64,000 nt of DNA from Sediminicola sp035798135 (GCA_035798135.1 JAPFBR010000001.1:186001-250000), one strand, 5' to 3'; numbered from the stretch's first letter, positions 16,339 through 25,912 are shown. The notes: a model not told the origin generated them from the letters alone. Made by a program: numbers and translations.

Positions 16339-17160
16339 CTAGAGTTTAAAGGTCACTACTGGAATTTTGGAATGGTTGGCAACATCCTCCCCAATACTTC
16401 CCATAAAGAAATGGGTAAGCCCTTTACGTCCGTGGGTAGGAATTCCCAGAATATCGGCGTTGATATCTTTACTGTAGTTCAATATTCCTTTTTCCACGGT
16501 GTAATCGTTATAGATTTCCACTTCTTTTCCCATACCGGCTTTGCTCAGGAAGTTAGTTATTCTAGCGTATATATCAGGCGTGCTTAAAAAAGTGTCCCCT
16601 GGGGTGTTTACATATACCAAATGAAGTTCTGCAGCTAATTTTTTAGCAAAATCCCTGGCCTTTTGTAAAGCGGGAAGATTTTCTTCTTTAAAATCGCATG
16701 CAAAAACAAAATGATCAATTTTAAAGTCCTCCATTTCATCTTTAATGACCAAAACAGGCACATCTGAGTTTCTCACCACCTTCTCTGCATTGGAACCAAT
16801 AAATATTTCTTTTAATCCGTCCGCGCCATGGGAACCCATAACCACTAAATCTGCCTGATGCTTTTCAGCGACTTCATTTAATTCACTGAACACCTTAAAG
16901 TGCTTAATTATAGGGGTCACTTTAACATCTTGAAGAAAGGGTTTGGCCAAAAATTCGGTGAATCTCTTTTCCGAGAGTTTAATCAAAAAAAGCATCTGAT
17001 CTTGCTGAAATCCTTCGGAAGTAGAAATAACTGCCGTGGACAGTTCCAACATATGAACCGCAAAAATTTCAGAACCATACTTTTTTGCTAGGGATGCAGC
17101 TACTTTTAGCGCATATTCCGATTGTTCGGAAAAATCAACTGGGACTATAATCTTTTTCAT
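16339..17160 (-). CDS. Universal stress protein, tandem UspA domains
   Basis: A cytosolic 273-residue protein. Domain 1 starts MKKIIVPVDFSEQSEYALKV and has the nucleotide-binding loop VMGSHGADGLKEIFIGSNAE near 111-130. Domain 2 starts near residue 150 (FVFACDF) and has IPTHGRKGLTHFFMGSIGE near 240-258, so both domains may bind ATP. It starts 30 bp after hemN ends and probably shares its transcript, placing it in the same low-oxygen regulon as the first usp gene. Confidence 0.88.
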   Translation of the reverse strand: MKKIIVPVDFSEQSEYALKVAASLAKKYGSEIFAVHMLELSTAVISTSEGFQQDQMLFLIKLSEKRFTEFLAKPFLQDVKVTPIIKHFKVFSELNEVAEKHQADLVVMGSHGADGLKEIFIGSNAEKVVRNSDVPVLVIKDEMEDFKIDHFVFACDFKEENLPALQKARDFAKKLAAELHLVYVNTPGDTFLSTPDIYARITNFLSKAGMGKEVEIYNDYTVEKGILNYSKDINADILGIPTHGRKGLTHFFMGSIGEDVANHSKIPVVTFKL

Positions 17161-17190
17161 AATTTCTTATTTTCAGATTTACAATTGTAA

Positions 17191-18552
17191 TTATATCGTC
17201 ATTGAAAACAAACGTGTATCGGGAGCTTTCTTATGCAGCAATACATCAAAGGTCATACATACGTTTCTAACAAAAGGCCGTCCTTTTGCCGTTACCCTTA
17301 AAACATTATTGGATATTTCTACTAATCCGTCCGATTCCATTTCTTCCAACCGCTCCAACACGTCATTAATTTCTGGAAAATATTCCTCTTGACCATACAA
17401 AGAGGTTTCGAAGCGACACATTAGATTTAGGATATGTTTTCTTATGATTTGATCTTCCTCAGTTAAAATATGACCTCTATAGACGGGAATAATATTGTTC
17501 TCGATAAGATGGTAATACTCTTCCAAACCCTTCACATTTTGAGCAAAGCCATACCAACTATCACTGATACTTGACACGCCCAACCCAACCATCAATTGGG
17601 TCTTGGATGCCGTATAACCCATGAAATTTCGATGTAATTTTGAAGTTCTCATAGATTCAAAAAGAGTATCGGTCGGCAATGCAAAATGGTCCATTCCAAT
17701 TTCTTTATACCCTACTTTAGAAAGCATAAGTTTCCCCTTTTCATATTGTTCGCGTTTTTCATCAGCTGAAGGCAAATCTGCATCATTATACCCGCGTTGT
17801 CCATTTCCTTTCAACCAAGGAACATGTGCATAGCTATAAAATGCCAAGCGATCGGGCATCAGCTCTTTGGTCTTTAAAATGGTCTGCTCCACATGCTCCA
17901 AGGTCTGATAAGGTAATCCGAAAATAATGTCATGCCCCACAGAGGTGTATCCAATTTCCCTGGCATATTCCGTTACCCTCTTCACATTTTCAAAGGGCTG
18001 AACCCTATTTATGGCCTTTTGTACTGTTGCATTGTAATCCTGAACACCAAAACTTACCCTTCTAAAACCAAGATCAAACAAGGTCTCAAGATGCCCCTTT
18101 GTGGTGTTGTTGGGATGGCCTTCAAAACTGAACTCAAAACCTTCGACCTTTTCTCCAGTCTTAAAAATTCCTTCTATCAATATCCTGAGGTTCTCAGACG
18201 AAAAAAATGTTGGGGTTCCACCTCCCAAATGTAATTCTTTGATCCTAGGTCTTGAAGAAAACAAATTACAGTACAACCACCATTCCTTAAGCACCGCCCG
18301 TATATAGGGATCTTCTTTATCATGACGGGTAGTAATGCGTTTATGACATCCACAAAAAGTGCACATTTGTTCGCAAAAAGGCAGATGAATATATAAGCTT
18401 ATCCCTTCGGAGGCATTGCTTTCTTTAAAACTTTGAATCAAGGTTTGCCGCCATGCTTTTCCAGAAAAGGATTCCATATTCCAATAGGGAACTGTGGGGT
18501 AACTGGTATATCTGGGGCCTGCTATATTGTACTTCTGAACCAATGTTGACAT
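17191..18552 (-). CDS. hemN: Oxygen-independent coproporphyrinogen III oxidase
   Basis: A radical SAM enzyme that decarboxylates coproporphyrinogen III to protoporphyrinogen IX without oxygen, supplying haem when O2 is scarce. The 453-residue protein has the HemN signature YIHLPFCEQMCTFCGC near 53-68 (CxxxCxxC cluster), HLGGGTPTF near 108-116 and the family region FGVQDYNATVQKAINRVQP. Length matches true HemN rather than HemW. The promoter at 18572-18614 has a TGA-N6-TCA dyad and an exact TACTTTTG box. It is transcribed ahead of a usp gene. Confidence 0.95.
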   Translation of the reverse strand: MSTLVQKYNIAGPRYTSYPTVPYWNMESFSGKAWRQTLIQSFKESNASEGISLYIHLPFCEQMCTFCGCHKRITTRHDKEDPYIRAVLKEWWLYCNLFSSRPRIKELHLGGGTPTFFSSENLRILIEGIFKTGEKVEGFEFSFEGHPNNTTKGHLETLFDLGFRRVSFGVQDYNATVQKAINRVQPFENVKRVTEYAREIGYTSVGHDIIFGLPYQTLEHVEQTILKTKELMPDRLAFYSYAHVPWLKGNGQRGYNDADLPSADEKREQYEKGKLMLSKVGYKEIGMDHFALPTDTLFESMRTSKLHRNFMGYTASKTQLMVGLGVSSISDSWYGFAQNVKGLEEYYHLIENNIIPVYRGHILTEEDQIIRKHILNLMCRFETSLYGQEEYFPEINDVLERLEEMESDGLVEISNNVLRVTAKGRPFVRNVCMTFDVLLHKKAPDTRLFSMTI

Positions 18553-18571
18553 ATGTGTCTTTTATAAGTTC

Positions 18572-18614
18572 CAAAAGTAAAAGCACTAAGAAAAAGATAA
18601 TATGATATCCCTCA
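18572..18614 (-). promoter_or_regulatory. CRP/FNR-type class II promoter of hemN
   Basis: The dyad is at plus 18603-18614 (TGA-N6-TCA). On the minus strand an exact -7 box TACTTTTG (plus 18572-18579) starts 35 bp after the dyad. The predicted start near 18567 leaves about 15 nt before the ATG. Control of hemN by FNR-type activators is well established in other bacteria. Confidence 0.72.
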
Positions 18615-18643
18615 TGTTTAAGGCATATGTATTTCCCCATCTC

Positions 18644-20002
18644 TTAATAAGTGTCCTTTATCCAATCATAAGGTGGGCGTTTGATCCATAATCCTCTAGT
18701 GAAATCTGGGAAATTCTGGGGTTCCCCATTATTTTCAATAGACACTTCTGATAAGGGGGTTATAGCACTCCAAGCAGCGGCATCATATGCATCCAGCGGT
18801 GGGGCTATATTTAATTTGGCCGATTCAACAAAGGAATTCAGCACAAAGAAATCCATCCCGCCATGTCCGGAACCTTCTGCATATTCCCCATATTTCTTCC
18901 ATAGGGGATGATCGTATTTCTTGAGCCATTCATCAGCCTCATCCCATTTATGGGGTTCCGATTTTCCTTCGATATATATTCTATTGCCATCAACTTCCCA
19001 GAGTCCGTTTGCCCCTTGTACCCTAAACCCTAAAGAGTATGGCCTTGGCAGGTTACAATCATGGGTCACTATGATGGTTTCCCCCATAGCCGTCTCAATG
19101 GTAGAGGTAATTACATCGCCCTGTTTAAATTTTATTTTGGCATTGGGATGATCTTCCCCTGCTTGTTTTACGATATGGTTGTGCAGTCCAATACCCTTAC
19201 TTGCGCTTGAAGTCATGGAAACAAACCTATTGCCCCTATTGATATCGGCCATAACCGCAATGGGGCCTACTCCGTGGGTAGGATATACATCTGCATTACG
19301 CTTTACAGAATGCTCTGTACGCCAACTGGCTTCGGAATACCCTTTTTCACCAAACTCAACTCCACCTCCATATGGCTGCTTGCCATTATTAAACTTCACC
19401 TCCCTTAAATCGTGTTGGTACCCACACCTGAAATGTACCAGCTCCCCAAATACATTTTGCCGGACCATGTTAAGAATGGCCAATACATCCCTTCTGTAAT
19501 TTACATTCTCCAGAATCATCATATGTGTCCCGGTACGCTCATGGGCATTTACCAAGTCCCAACATTCCTCTAAGGTATTTGCTGCGGAGACCTCAACCCC
19601 TGCATATTTACCGGCTTCCATGGCATCCACTGTCATTCTGGTGTGCCATAACCACGGTGTTGCTATAATAACGGCATCTACCTCTTTCAATTCCAAAAGG
19701 TTCCGGTAATCATAATCATTGTTTCCAAACGTCATAGGAGCCTTCTTCCCTGCTTTGGCCATCGTGTCCTTCGCGGCTTCCAACCTGTTGGCATCAATGT
19801 CACAGATGGCTGTTATATTCACGTCTTTCCGCATTAGCAGGTTGCTCAGATGGTTATTTCCCCTCTCCCCCACGCCTATTAGGCCAACATTCAATTTCTG
19901 GGATTCAAAATTTCCAAAAAAATTAGAGGATATGGCTGGGGTTACCAGAAATCCGGCTCCCAGTACACTCGTTTTCTTAATAAACTTTCTTCTTGTGGTC
20001 AT
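18644..20002 (-). CDS. Gfo/Idh/MocA family protein, glycoside hydrolase family 109-like
   Basis: A 452-residue protein with a twin-arginine-type signal (RRKFIKK, then a hydrophobic run to about residue 30) followed by an NAD-binding Rossmann motif GLIGVGERG near 41-49. The stretches ATPWLWHTRMTVDAMEAGK and RCGYQHDLREVKFNNGKQPY resemble GH109 enzymes, which use NAD transiently to cleave alpha-N-acetylgalactosaminides. The Tat signal implies export with cofactor bound. It diverges from a nucleotidyltransferase and sugar-kinase pair, consistent with amino-sugar salvage. A plain dehydrogenase remains possible. Confidence 0.78.
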   Translation of the reverse strand: MTTRRKFIKKTSVLGAGFLVTPAISSNFFGNFESQKLNVGLIGVGERGNNHLSNLLMRKDVNITAICDIDANRLEAAKDTMAKAGKKAPMTFGNNDYDYRNLLELKEVDAVIIATPWLWHTRMTVDAMEAGKYAGVEVSAANTLEECWDLVNAHERTGTHMMILENVNYRRDVLAILNMVRQNVFGELVHFRCGYQHDLREVKFNNGKQPYGGGVEFGEKGYSEASWRTEHSVKRNADVYPTHGVGPIAVMADINRGNRFVSMTSSASKGIGLHNHIVKQAGEDHPNAKIKFKQGDVITSTIETAMGETIIVTHDCNLPRPYSLGFRVQGANGLWEVDGNRIYIEGKSEPHKWDEADEWLKKYDHPLWKKYGEYAEGSGHGGMDFFVLNSFVESAKLNIAPPLDAYDAAAWSAITPLSEVSIENNGEPQNFPDFTRGLWIKRPPYDWIKDTY

Positions 20003-20067
20003 CAGTTGAAATAGGTTGGTTAATTAAATTGGTAATTGGTGGTTCAAATTAATCATTTTGATATAAT

Positions 20068-20086
20068 AAATGAAGCTCCTTCATTT
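20068..20086. repeat. Perfect 8-bp inverted repeat in divergent promoter region
   Basis: AAATGAAG, a CTC spacer, then CTTCATTT, between the GH109-like gene and the nucleotidyltransferase. It could be an operator for the divergent pair or a leader hairpin; the sequence alone does not decide. Confidence 0.5.
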
Positions 20087-20127
20087 TAAAAATGGAGTTC
20101 CTCCCAAAAATCTTATTTTTACTCCTG

Positions 20128-21033
20128 ATGCAAGAAAGGATGACACTGTTATTAATGGCTGCCGGAAAAGGTAGTCGATATGGGAAGCTAAAACAGTTTG
20201 ATGGTTTGGGTCCCAATGAAGAATTTCTGATGGAATTCAGCATTTTCGATGCTATTGCAGCAGGTTTTGACCATATTGTCATCATTACCCAACGGGATCA
20301 TGTCAATTTTCTTTCGGAACATATAGCGGTTCGCATATCTAAAAACGTAAAATTGGATGTCCTTTCCCAAGATCTGGAGGAGCTTCCACTAGGAACGAAT
20401 ATTGTGGTGGAACGAAACAAACCCTGGGGCACGGCCCATGCCGTTTGGACCGCTAGGCACCATATTACCTCCCCATTTGTGGTGTTAAATGCCGATGATT
20501 ATTACGGCAGGAATGCATTTCAAAATGCATCATTATTTATAAAGAATCCAAAAAAAACCTCCCTATTCGCTATGGTCGGTTATACGCTGAAAGAAACACT
20601 TTCCCCCAATGGATCTGTTTCGAGGGGAGTATGTAGCATTTCGAGTGGTAGTCTGTTGCAAATACAGGAACGCCTAAAGATCATATTTGAAAAGGGAGAA
20701 ATAACAGACTTGGAATCTGGGGAACTATTTAGTGGAGAAGAAAAGGTGAGCATGAATTTTTGGGTTTGCCATCCCACCCTATTTTCTGAGATCGAAGATT
20801 ACTTTTCTAAGTTTCTAAAAGATGAAGAAAAGGTAAAAAACAGTGAAGTGTACCTTCCCTTTGTCATTCAGAACCTGATTGTAGAAAAGAAAACCACCGT
20901 AGCTGTATTGCCATCTGGTGGAAAGTGGTTTGGGGTTACCTATGCCAATGACCGGGAGTTGGCCGTAAAGGAACTGGCCGATATGACCAAAATGGGAATA
21001 TACCCAACTCCCCTTTGGGACAACATAAATTAA
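20128..21033 (+). CDS. Sugar-phosphate nucleotidyltransferase
   Basis: A 301-residue NTP-transferase fold protein: the glycine-rich nucleotide loop LLMAAGKGSRYGKLKQ lies at the N-terminus, and VLNADDYYGRNAF near 115-125 holds the metal-binding Asp. It should transfer NMP to a sugar 1-phosphate. The kinase 5 bp downstream would make that sugar 1-phosphate, so the pair probably produces a UDP- or other NDP-sugar. I chose ATG 20128 because it places the nucleotide loop close to the N-terminus as in relatives; ATG 20092 and ATG 20140 are in frame. Confidence 0.78.
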   Translation: MQERMTLLLMAAGKGSRYGKLKQFDGLGPNEEFLMEFSIFDAIAAGFDHIVIITQRDHVNFLSEHIAVRISKNVKLDVLSQDLEELPLGTNIVVERNKPWGTAHAVWTARHHITSPFVVLNADDYYGRNAFQNASLFIKNPKKTSLFAMVGYTLKETLSPNGSVSRGVCSISSGSLLQIQERLKIIFEKGEITDLESGELFSGEEKVSMNFWVCHPTLFSEIEDYFSKFLKDEEKVKNSEVYLPFVIQNLIVEKKTTVAVLPSGGKWFGVTYANDRELAVKELADMTKMGIYPTPLWDNIN

Positions 21034-21038
21034 AGTAC

Positions 21039-22118
21039 ATGGGAACTTTTCATACATATGAAGATCTTAAGTCGCTGTTGGCATGCTTCGCCTTGGACGA
21101 AGGCAAGTATACATTTAATAGAATAGACCAAGGTTATATCAATGACACCTATTTGGTTCTAGAAAAAGAGGACCCGTTATTTATCCTTCAACGTATCAAC
21201 AGCAAGGTTTTTACCGATGTAGCTGGGGTAATGGGCAATATGACAAAGGCCCTGACGTATCTAAGCGATGAAGATTATAGATCGGTGGCGCTTGTCCCAA
21301 CAAAAACCCGTAAGTCCTATTGTGACTTAAACAATCAAGAATATTGGAGGCTCATGGAATACATTCCTAACAGCCTAGCTTTTGATAATGCCAAAAATTC
21401 CGAAATAGCATATGAAGCGGGTAGGATTCTGGGTAAGTTCCATTCTTTATTACAGCATGCCCCGTCAAATCAATTTACGGAGACCATTCCACAATTTCAT
21501 GATTTGGAATTACGGAAAGAACAGTTCCAAGATGCCATGAACAATGCCAGTCATGAAAAGCAGAATGCTGCGGCCTCGGCAATTTCCTTTGCAAAGGAGA
21601 CCTTTCCGCTGTTTTCCGAACTTTACAATCTTGACCTTCCTTTTCGCCTCTGCCATAACGACACCAAATTGAACAACATCCTCTTCTCCAAAAAAACAAA
21701 TAAAGCCCTGTGTTTCATTGATTTAGATACCATAATGAAGGGTTATTTCTATTACGATTTTGGGGATCTTGTAAGGACCATCGCAAATACGGCCAAGGAG
21801 GATGAAAAGGAACACCATAAAATCACTTTCGACCAACAACTGTTTGAATCCTTTTTGGACGGACTAGGATCCACCGCCACTTTCCTAACCACCGAAGAAC
21901 TGAAATCGCTTCCTCTTGGCACCATCTTTATGCCTTTCATTCATGGCCTAAGGGCTCTTACCGATTACCTCAACAACAACCAATATTACAAAGTTTCCTA
22001 TCCAACCCAAAATTTGGAAAGGAGCCTTAGTTTATTTGATTTCTGTAAAAAAGCTCTGGGCAATATGGACTATATAAAGGGCATGGTCGCAAATAAACTA
22101 CATGCCAACGGAAATTAA
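21039..22118 (+). CDS. Phosphotransferase of the aminoglycoside/choline kinase family, NahK-like
   Basis: A 359-residue cytosolic kinase with the APH catalytic loop LCHNDTKLNNILF near 205-217 and metal-site CFIDLDTIMKGYFYYDFGD near 228-246. The overall pattern and length resemble N-acetylhexosamine 1-kinases, which phosphorylate GlcNAc or GalNAc at C1. I start at ATG 21039, 5 bp after the preceding stop; an in-frame ATG at 21015 lies inside the upstream gene. The 3' end overlaps kup by 4 bp. AmgK-type MurNAc/GlcNAc kinases are an alternative. Confidence 0.75.
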   Translation: MGTFHTYEDLKSLLACFALDEGKYTFNRIDQGYINDTYLVLEKEDPLFILQRINSKVFTDVAGVMGNMTKALTYLSDEDYRSVALVPTKTRKSYCDLNNQEYWRLMEYIPNSLAFDNAKNSEIAYEAGRILGKFHSLLQHAPSNQFTETIPQFHDLELRKEQFQDAMNNASHEKQNAAASAISFAKETFPLFSELYNLDLPFRLCHNDTKLNNILFSKKTNKALCFIDLDTIMKGYFYYDFGDLVRTIANTAKEDEKEHHKITFDQQLFESFLDGLGSTATFLTTEELKSLPLGTIFMPFIHGLRALTDYLNNNQYYKVSYPTQNLERSLSLFDFCKKALGNMDYIKGMVANKLHANGN

Positions 22119-24052
22119 GATTCGATCCTCGTGATGTTCAAATTGTCTCTTTTTGCCACATTGATCGGTATTTTTTCTTCTATGGTATTGGTTTCATCCA
22201 ATCCAAAATCTTCAATGGCAGTCAGGCCCAAAGATTTCAAAAACCGATAAACACGAACGCTGAAAGTTTCCAACACGGTTAGTCGGTTATCTGAAGCTAC
22301 CCTTGAATTGATCAATATATATTTAAAATCAGGGGGCACCTGCAAATTGGGATTCGTGAAAAATATATTTTCATTGGATACCTCTCCAGATTTCACCAAA
22401 TCCCTGTGGATTTTCTTCATTTTATGATCGAGCAAGTGTCGCTCCTTAAAACCCAGATTCAATTTGATGAAAAAACATTTTTTTGGTATTATGGTTGTAA
22501 CCGTATATGCAATACCATAAGGATCATCCGTAATATCCAAATGTAAAAACCAATATACCGCCGCTCGCTTGGGTTGAAGGTAGAACAAGGAATGCACAAT
22601 GGTCATATCTATAAAGTTCACCCGAGAGGACCTTGTTGGCATTACGAGATTAGTTGCTAAATAGGGTAATTTATCATTTTTCATTACATCGACAAACATA
22701 GGTTTAACCTCTTCCAGTTTTTGGTATTCCGCAACCCTGCTTCTCAATTGTCTGGCAAAACGGTAAAATAGCAATAAGGTAAACAGGAACAAGGCCAGTA
22801 ATAACGTGAACCAGCCTCCATGGACGATCTTGTTAAGGTTAGAGATTAAAAAAGTGGTTTCTACCAGGAGGAACAAAGCGAACAAAAGGGTAATTATGAT
22901 CTCTCCTTTTTTTGCCCTGATCAATAAAAGGTAGCCTAACAACAAGCTTGTCATGAGCATATCAATGGTGATTGCCAACCCGTATGCCGACTCCATATTT
23001 GATGATTTTTTAAAGATAAATACCACCAACAAACAACCGACCAATAAAAAATAATTGATAAACGGAATGTAGATCTGGCCTTTATGGTCTGACGGGTACT
23101 TTACTTTTAGGTTGGTCCATAATTTTAATTTAATGGCCTCATTGACCAAAGTAAAAATACCTGTGATCAATGCCTGGCTGGCTATAATGGTGGCCACCGT
23201 TGCAATTCCAATCACATAGGGCAGCCATTCCTGTGGTACGGTAGCGTAAAAAATAGATTCCAACTTTATTCCTTTTGGCAATGAAAGACAATATGCTGCC
23301 TGACCAAAATAATTCAACAACAACATGGTGAATACGAACATCCAAGTCAACCGGATATTCCTTTTTCCACAGTGCCCTAAATCGGAGTAAAGGGCTTCCG
23401 CCCCTGTGGTACATAAAAAGACCGCGCCTAATATCCAAAGGGCCTCAGGGTAATTGATCAAGAAGGATAAGGCATACATTGGATTTACCGCCTTAAGTAC
23501 TTCCGGGTTGTGTATCAATTGCCTTACCCCTAAAAATCCCAAGGTTAAAAACCAGAGCAACATCACCGGCCCGAATAGCCCCCCTATCTTCTTGGTTCCA
23601 AATTGCTGGATCAAGAAGAGCCCAGTAATAATGACACAAACAATGGGCAAGGTAGGTATGTGGCTATAGAGTATAGAAACACCTTCCACCGCCGATGAAA
23701 TTGAAATGGCAGGGGTTATAAAGCCATCGCTGATCAAGGTGGCACAGCCGATTAGGGCAGGATAAATAATCCATTTGGATTTTGTTTTTCGCAAAAGGGC
23801 ATAAAGGGCGAAAATTCCGCCTTCCCCATGATTATCGGCATTAAGCGCCAAATAAATATATTTGACCGTTGCCAAGAGCACCAATGTCCAAAAGACACAA
23901 GAGAGACTCCCTAAAACCAATAATTCATCAAAATTCTTTCCTTGTGTTATAGCAGTAAATACGTATAAGGGAGAGGTGCCAATATCCCCAAAAACTATCC
24001 CTAGCGTCATTAATAGTGATGCTAGGGATACTTTATGATCGGATGCTTTCAT
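22115..24052 (-). CDS. kup: KUP family potassium uptake protein
   Basis: An inner-membrane K+ uptake system, probably K+/H+ symport. The 645-residue protein has about twelve helices in the first 430 residues and a soluble C-terminal domain. Family motifs are GIVFGDIGTSPLYVF near 18-32, DNHGEGGIFALYALLR and GFITPAISISSAVEG. I start at ATG 24052-24050, whose A overlaps the nhaD stop (TAATG); a longer frame upstream lies inside nhaD. The direct coupling to an Na+/H+ antiporter gene suggests a joint role in cation balance in a salty habitat. Confidence 0.92.
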   Translation of the reverse strand: MKASDHKVSLASLLMTLGIVFGDIGTSPLYVFTAITQGKNFDELLVLGSLSCVFWTLVLLATVKYIYLALNADNHGEGGIFALYALLRKTKSKWIIYPALIGCATLISDGFITPAISISSAVEGVSILYSHIPTLPIVCVIITGLFLIQQFGTKKIGGLFGPVMLLWFLTLGFLGVRQLIHNPEVLKAVNPMYALSFLINYPEALWILGAVFLCTTGAEALYSDLGHCGKRNIRLTWMFVFTMLLLNYFGQAAYCLSLPKGIKLESIFYATVPQEWLPYVIGIATVATIIASQALITGIFTLVNEAIKLKLWTNLKVKYPSDHKGQIYIPFINYFLLVGCLLVVFIFKKSSNMESAYGLAITIDMLMTSLLLGYLLLIRAKKGEIIITLLFALFLLVETTFLISNLNKIVHGGWFTLLLALFLFTLLLFYRFARQLRSRVAEYQKLEEVKPMFVDVMKNDKLPYLATNLVMPTRSSRVNFIDMTIVHSLFYLQPKRAAVYWFLHLDITDDPYGIAYTVTTIIPKKCFFIKLNLGFKERHLLDHKMKKIHRDLVKSGEVSNENIFFTNPNLQVPPDFKYILINSRVASDNRLTVLETFSVRVYRFLKSLGLTAIEDFGLDETNTIEEKIPINVAKRDNLNITRIES

Positions 24053-25317
24053 TAATTCATTAAAATAAAGACCACAATCCCGGCAAAATATCCGAAAAGG
24101 GCCAACCATGTAATACGTTTAAGGTACCAAATAAAATCAATTTTTAAAATCCCCATAGCCGCAACCCCGGCTGCAGAACCAATGATCAAAGCACTACCAC
24201 CAGTACCGGCACAGTAGGCCAAAAAGTTCCAAAATTCATGATCCTGTGGAAAACGCTCCATTGAATACATCCCCATGGCCCCGGCCACTAATGGCACGTT
24301 ATCTACAACAGAGGACAACAAACCTAAAAGAATATTGGTGACATAGTAGCTATCAAAGGAGTTGTCCAAAGATTCCCCTACGGCCCCTAACACCCCATTG
24401 GTCTGCATGGCTGCCACTGCAAGTAAAATACCCATAAAGAATAATATACTGGGCGTATCTATTCGTCTAATGGTATTTGCAACCGAATAGTGATGTTTAA
24501 TTTCAAACGGCTTTTTACGGTGTATGATCTCTGTCGCTATCCAAAGCACGCTTAAACTGAACAGCATGCCCATAAATGGAGGCAAATGTGTAACTGTTTT
24601 AAACACAGGCACGAACAATAAAGAAAGTACTCCTAGGATAAGCACAAACATGCTTTCCCCATCACCAATCTGTTCATGACTTGGTTTATGTTCCAAAACC
24701 ATACTCTGCACCTTTCCCTTAAGAAAAAAGGAAACTAAAATAAGTGGTGCTATCAAACAAGCCACACTAGGCCAAAAAACCTCAGTAATAATGGAATGGG
24801 TGGATACTTGACCCCCGTTCCACAACATAATGGTTGTAACATCCCCTATTGGTGACCATGCACCTCCAGCATTGGCAGCAATTACAATAAACCCTGCAAA
24901 ATACCATAGGTCATTTTTGTTGTCCATAAATTTTTTCAATAGCGCAATCATGACAATTGTTGTTGTCAGGTTATCCAATACCGCAGAAAGAAAAAAGGTT
25001 AAAAGGGTTAAAATCCATAACAACGCTCTTTTATCCGTGGTCTTTATAACCTTATGAATAACCTTGAAACCATCATGTGAGTCTATAAGTTCTACAATGG
25101 TCATGGCCCCTAAAAGGAAGAACAGGATTTCAGAAATTTCCTCAAAGTGTTCTTTAAGTTGAACTAAAGTTTCACTAAGTTCAGCTTGGTTAAAAATCAA
25201 TAGAACCCACAATACTACCCCTGTAAAAAGGGCTGTTGCTGCTTTATCAAGCTTCACTACATGCTCCAAGGCGATCAGCAGATAGCCAAGAACGAAAACT
25301 ATGATAGTAATTTCCAT
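24052..25317 (-). CDS. nhaD: NhaD-type Na+/H+ antiporter
   Basis: A 421-residue polytopic inner-membrane protein of the ArsB/NhaD superfamily that exports Na+ or Li+ for H+. Recognisable segments are ALEHVVKLDKAATALFTG near 17-34, FLSAVLDNLTTTIVMIALL near 113-131, NAGGAWSPIGDVTTIMLW near 149-166 and the second-repeat SSVVDNVPLVAGAMGMY. The conserved Asp and Thr residues in both DN segments are present. The stop overlaps the kup start by one base, so the two are translationally coupled. Confidence 0.92.
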   Translation of the reverse strand: MEITIIVFVLGYLLIALEHVVKLDKAATALFTGVVLWVLLIFNQAELSETLVQLKEHFEEISEILFFLLGAMTIVELIDSHDGFKVIHKVIKTTDKRALLWILTLLTFFLSAVLDNLTTTIVMIALLKKFMDNKNDLWYFAGFIVIAANAGGAWSPIGDVTTIMLWNGGQVSTHSIITEVFWPSVACLIAPLILVSFFLKGKVQSMVLEHKPSHEQIGDGESMFVLILGVLSLLFVPVFKTVTHLPPFMGMLFSLSVLWIATEIIHRKKPFEIKHHYSVANTIRRIDTPSILFFMGILLAVAAMQTNGVLGAVGESLDNSFDSYYVTNILLGLLSSVVDNVPLVAGAMGMYSMERFPQDHEFWNFLAYCAGTGGSALIIGSAAGVAAMGILKIDFIWYLKRITWLALFGYFAGIVVFILMN

Positions 25318-25402
25318 GGTTACCTACACGGAAGTTTACTTATACTAATCCAGCTATTCAATTTTATTTTCATTGGTTTATGATTTTTGATGGTTAAATC
25401 AG

Positions 25403-25912
25403 CTATGCTGCCTTCTTACCAGAAGACTTGGTATTACTATTTTCCTTTATGATTGTGTTCCACTTTTCAGCTCTTGCCATTTCAAAATCTTCAGCATAGA
25501 TTTCTTCGGCATCGTAAAAATTGAGAATAGCTTCAACATTTTTAGCATTTAAGAAGGTTATTTTTAAGTTTAGTTTTTGCAGTATGGTCTCCTTTTTGAT
25601 TTTAGTTTTAACAGTGGCCACTTTACTATCGATTTCACAGGCCTGAATTTTGCTTAATTCAATTAGATGGATCGTAGGCTGTGCTTCCAAAAACTTCATG
25701 TAAAGTATTTTTTTCTGTTCCTTGTCAATTCCTATAAAAGTATTGCCCCAATTTTCTTGCTCTGTCAATATTATATTGTTCTTGCCCAATTCTAATTTAA
25801 ACGATTTTCTCATTTGTTTGATTCCACTTTTACCAGAGAAATCTATTATAAAAAACGGCACGAAAACACTTGCTACAAGTACTAATGATATTATTATTAA
25901 TTCTAAATCCAT
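25403..25912 (-). CDS. Hypothetical membrane-anchored protein
   Basis: A 169-residue protein with one N-terminal membrane helix (about 4-24) and a cytosolic or periplasmic domain of about 140 residues rich in Lys, Ile and Glu. The middle (IGIDKEQKKILYMKFLEAQPTIHLIELSKI) has the alternating pattern of a PH-like or beta-rich domain, and the C-terminus is basic (KSSGKKAA). I do not recognise the family. A TGTCA-N7-TGACA dyad lies about 60 bp upstream. Confidence 0.6.
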   Translation of the reverse strand: MDLELIIISLVLVASVFVPFFIIDFSGKSGIKQMRKSFKLELGKNNIILTEQENWGNTFIGIDKEQKKILYMKFLEAQPTIHLIELSKIQACEIDSKVATVKTKIKKETILQKLNLKITFLNAKNVEAILNFYDAEEIYAEDFEMARAEKWNTIIKENSNTKSSGKKAA

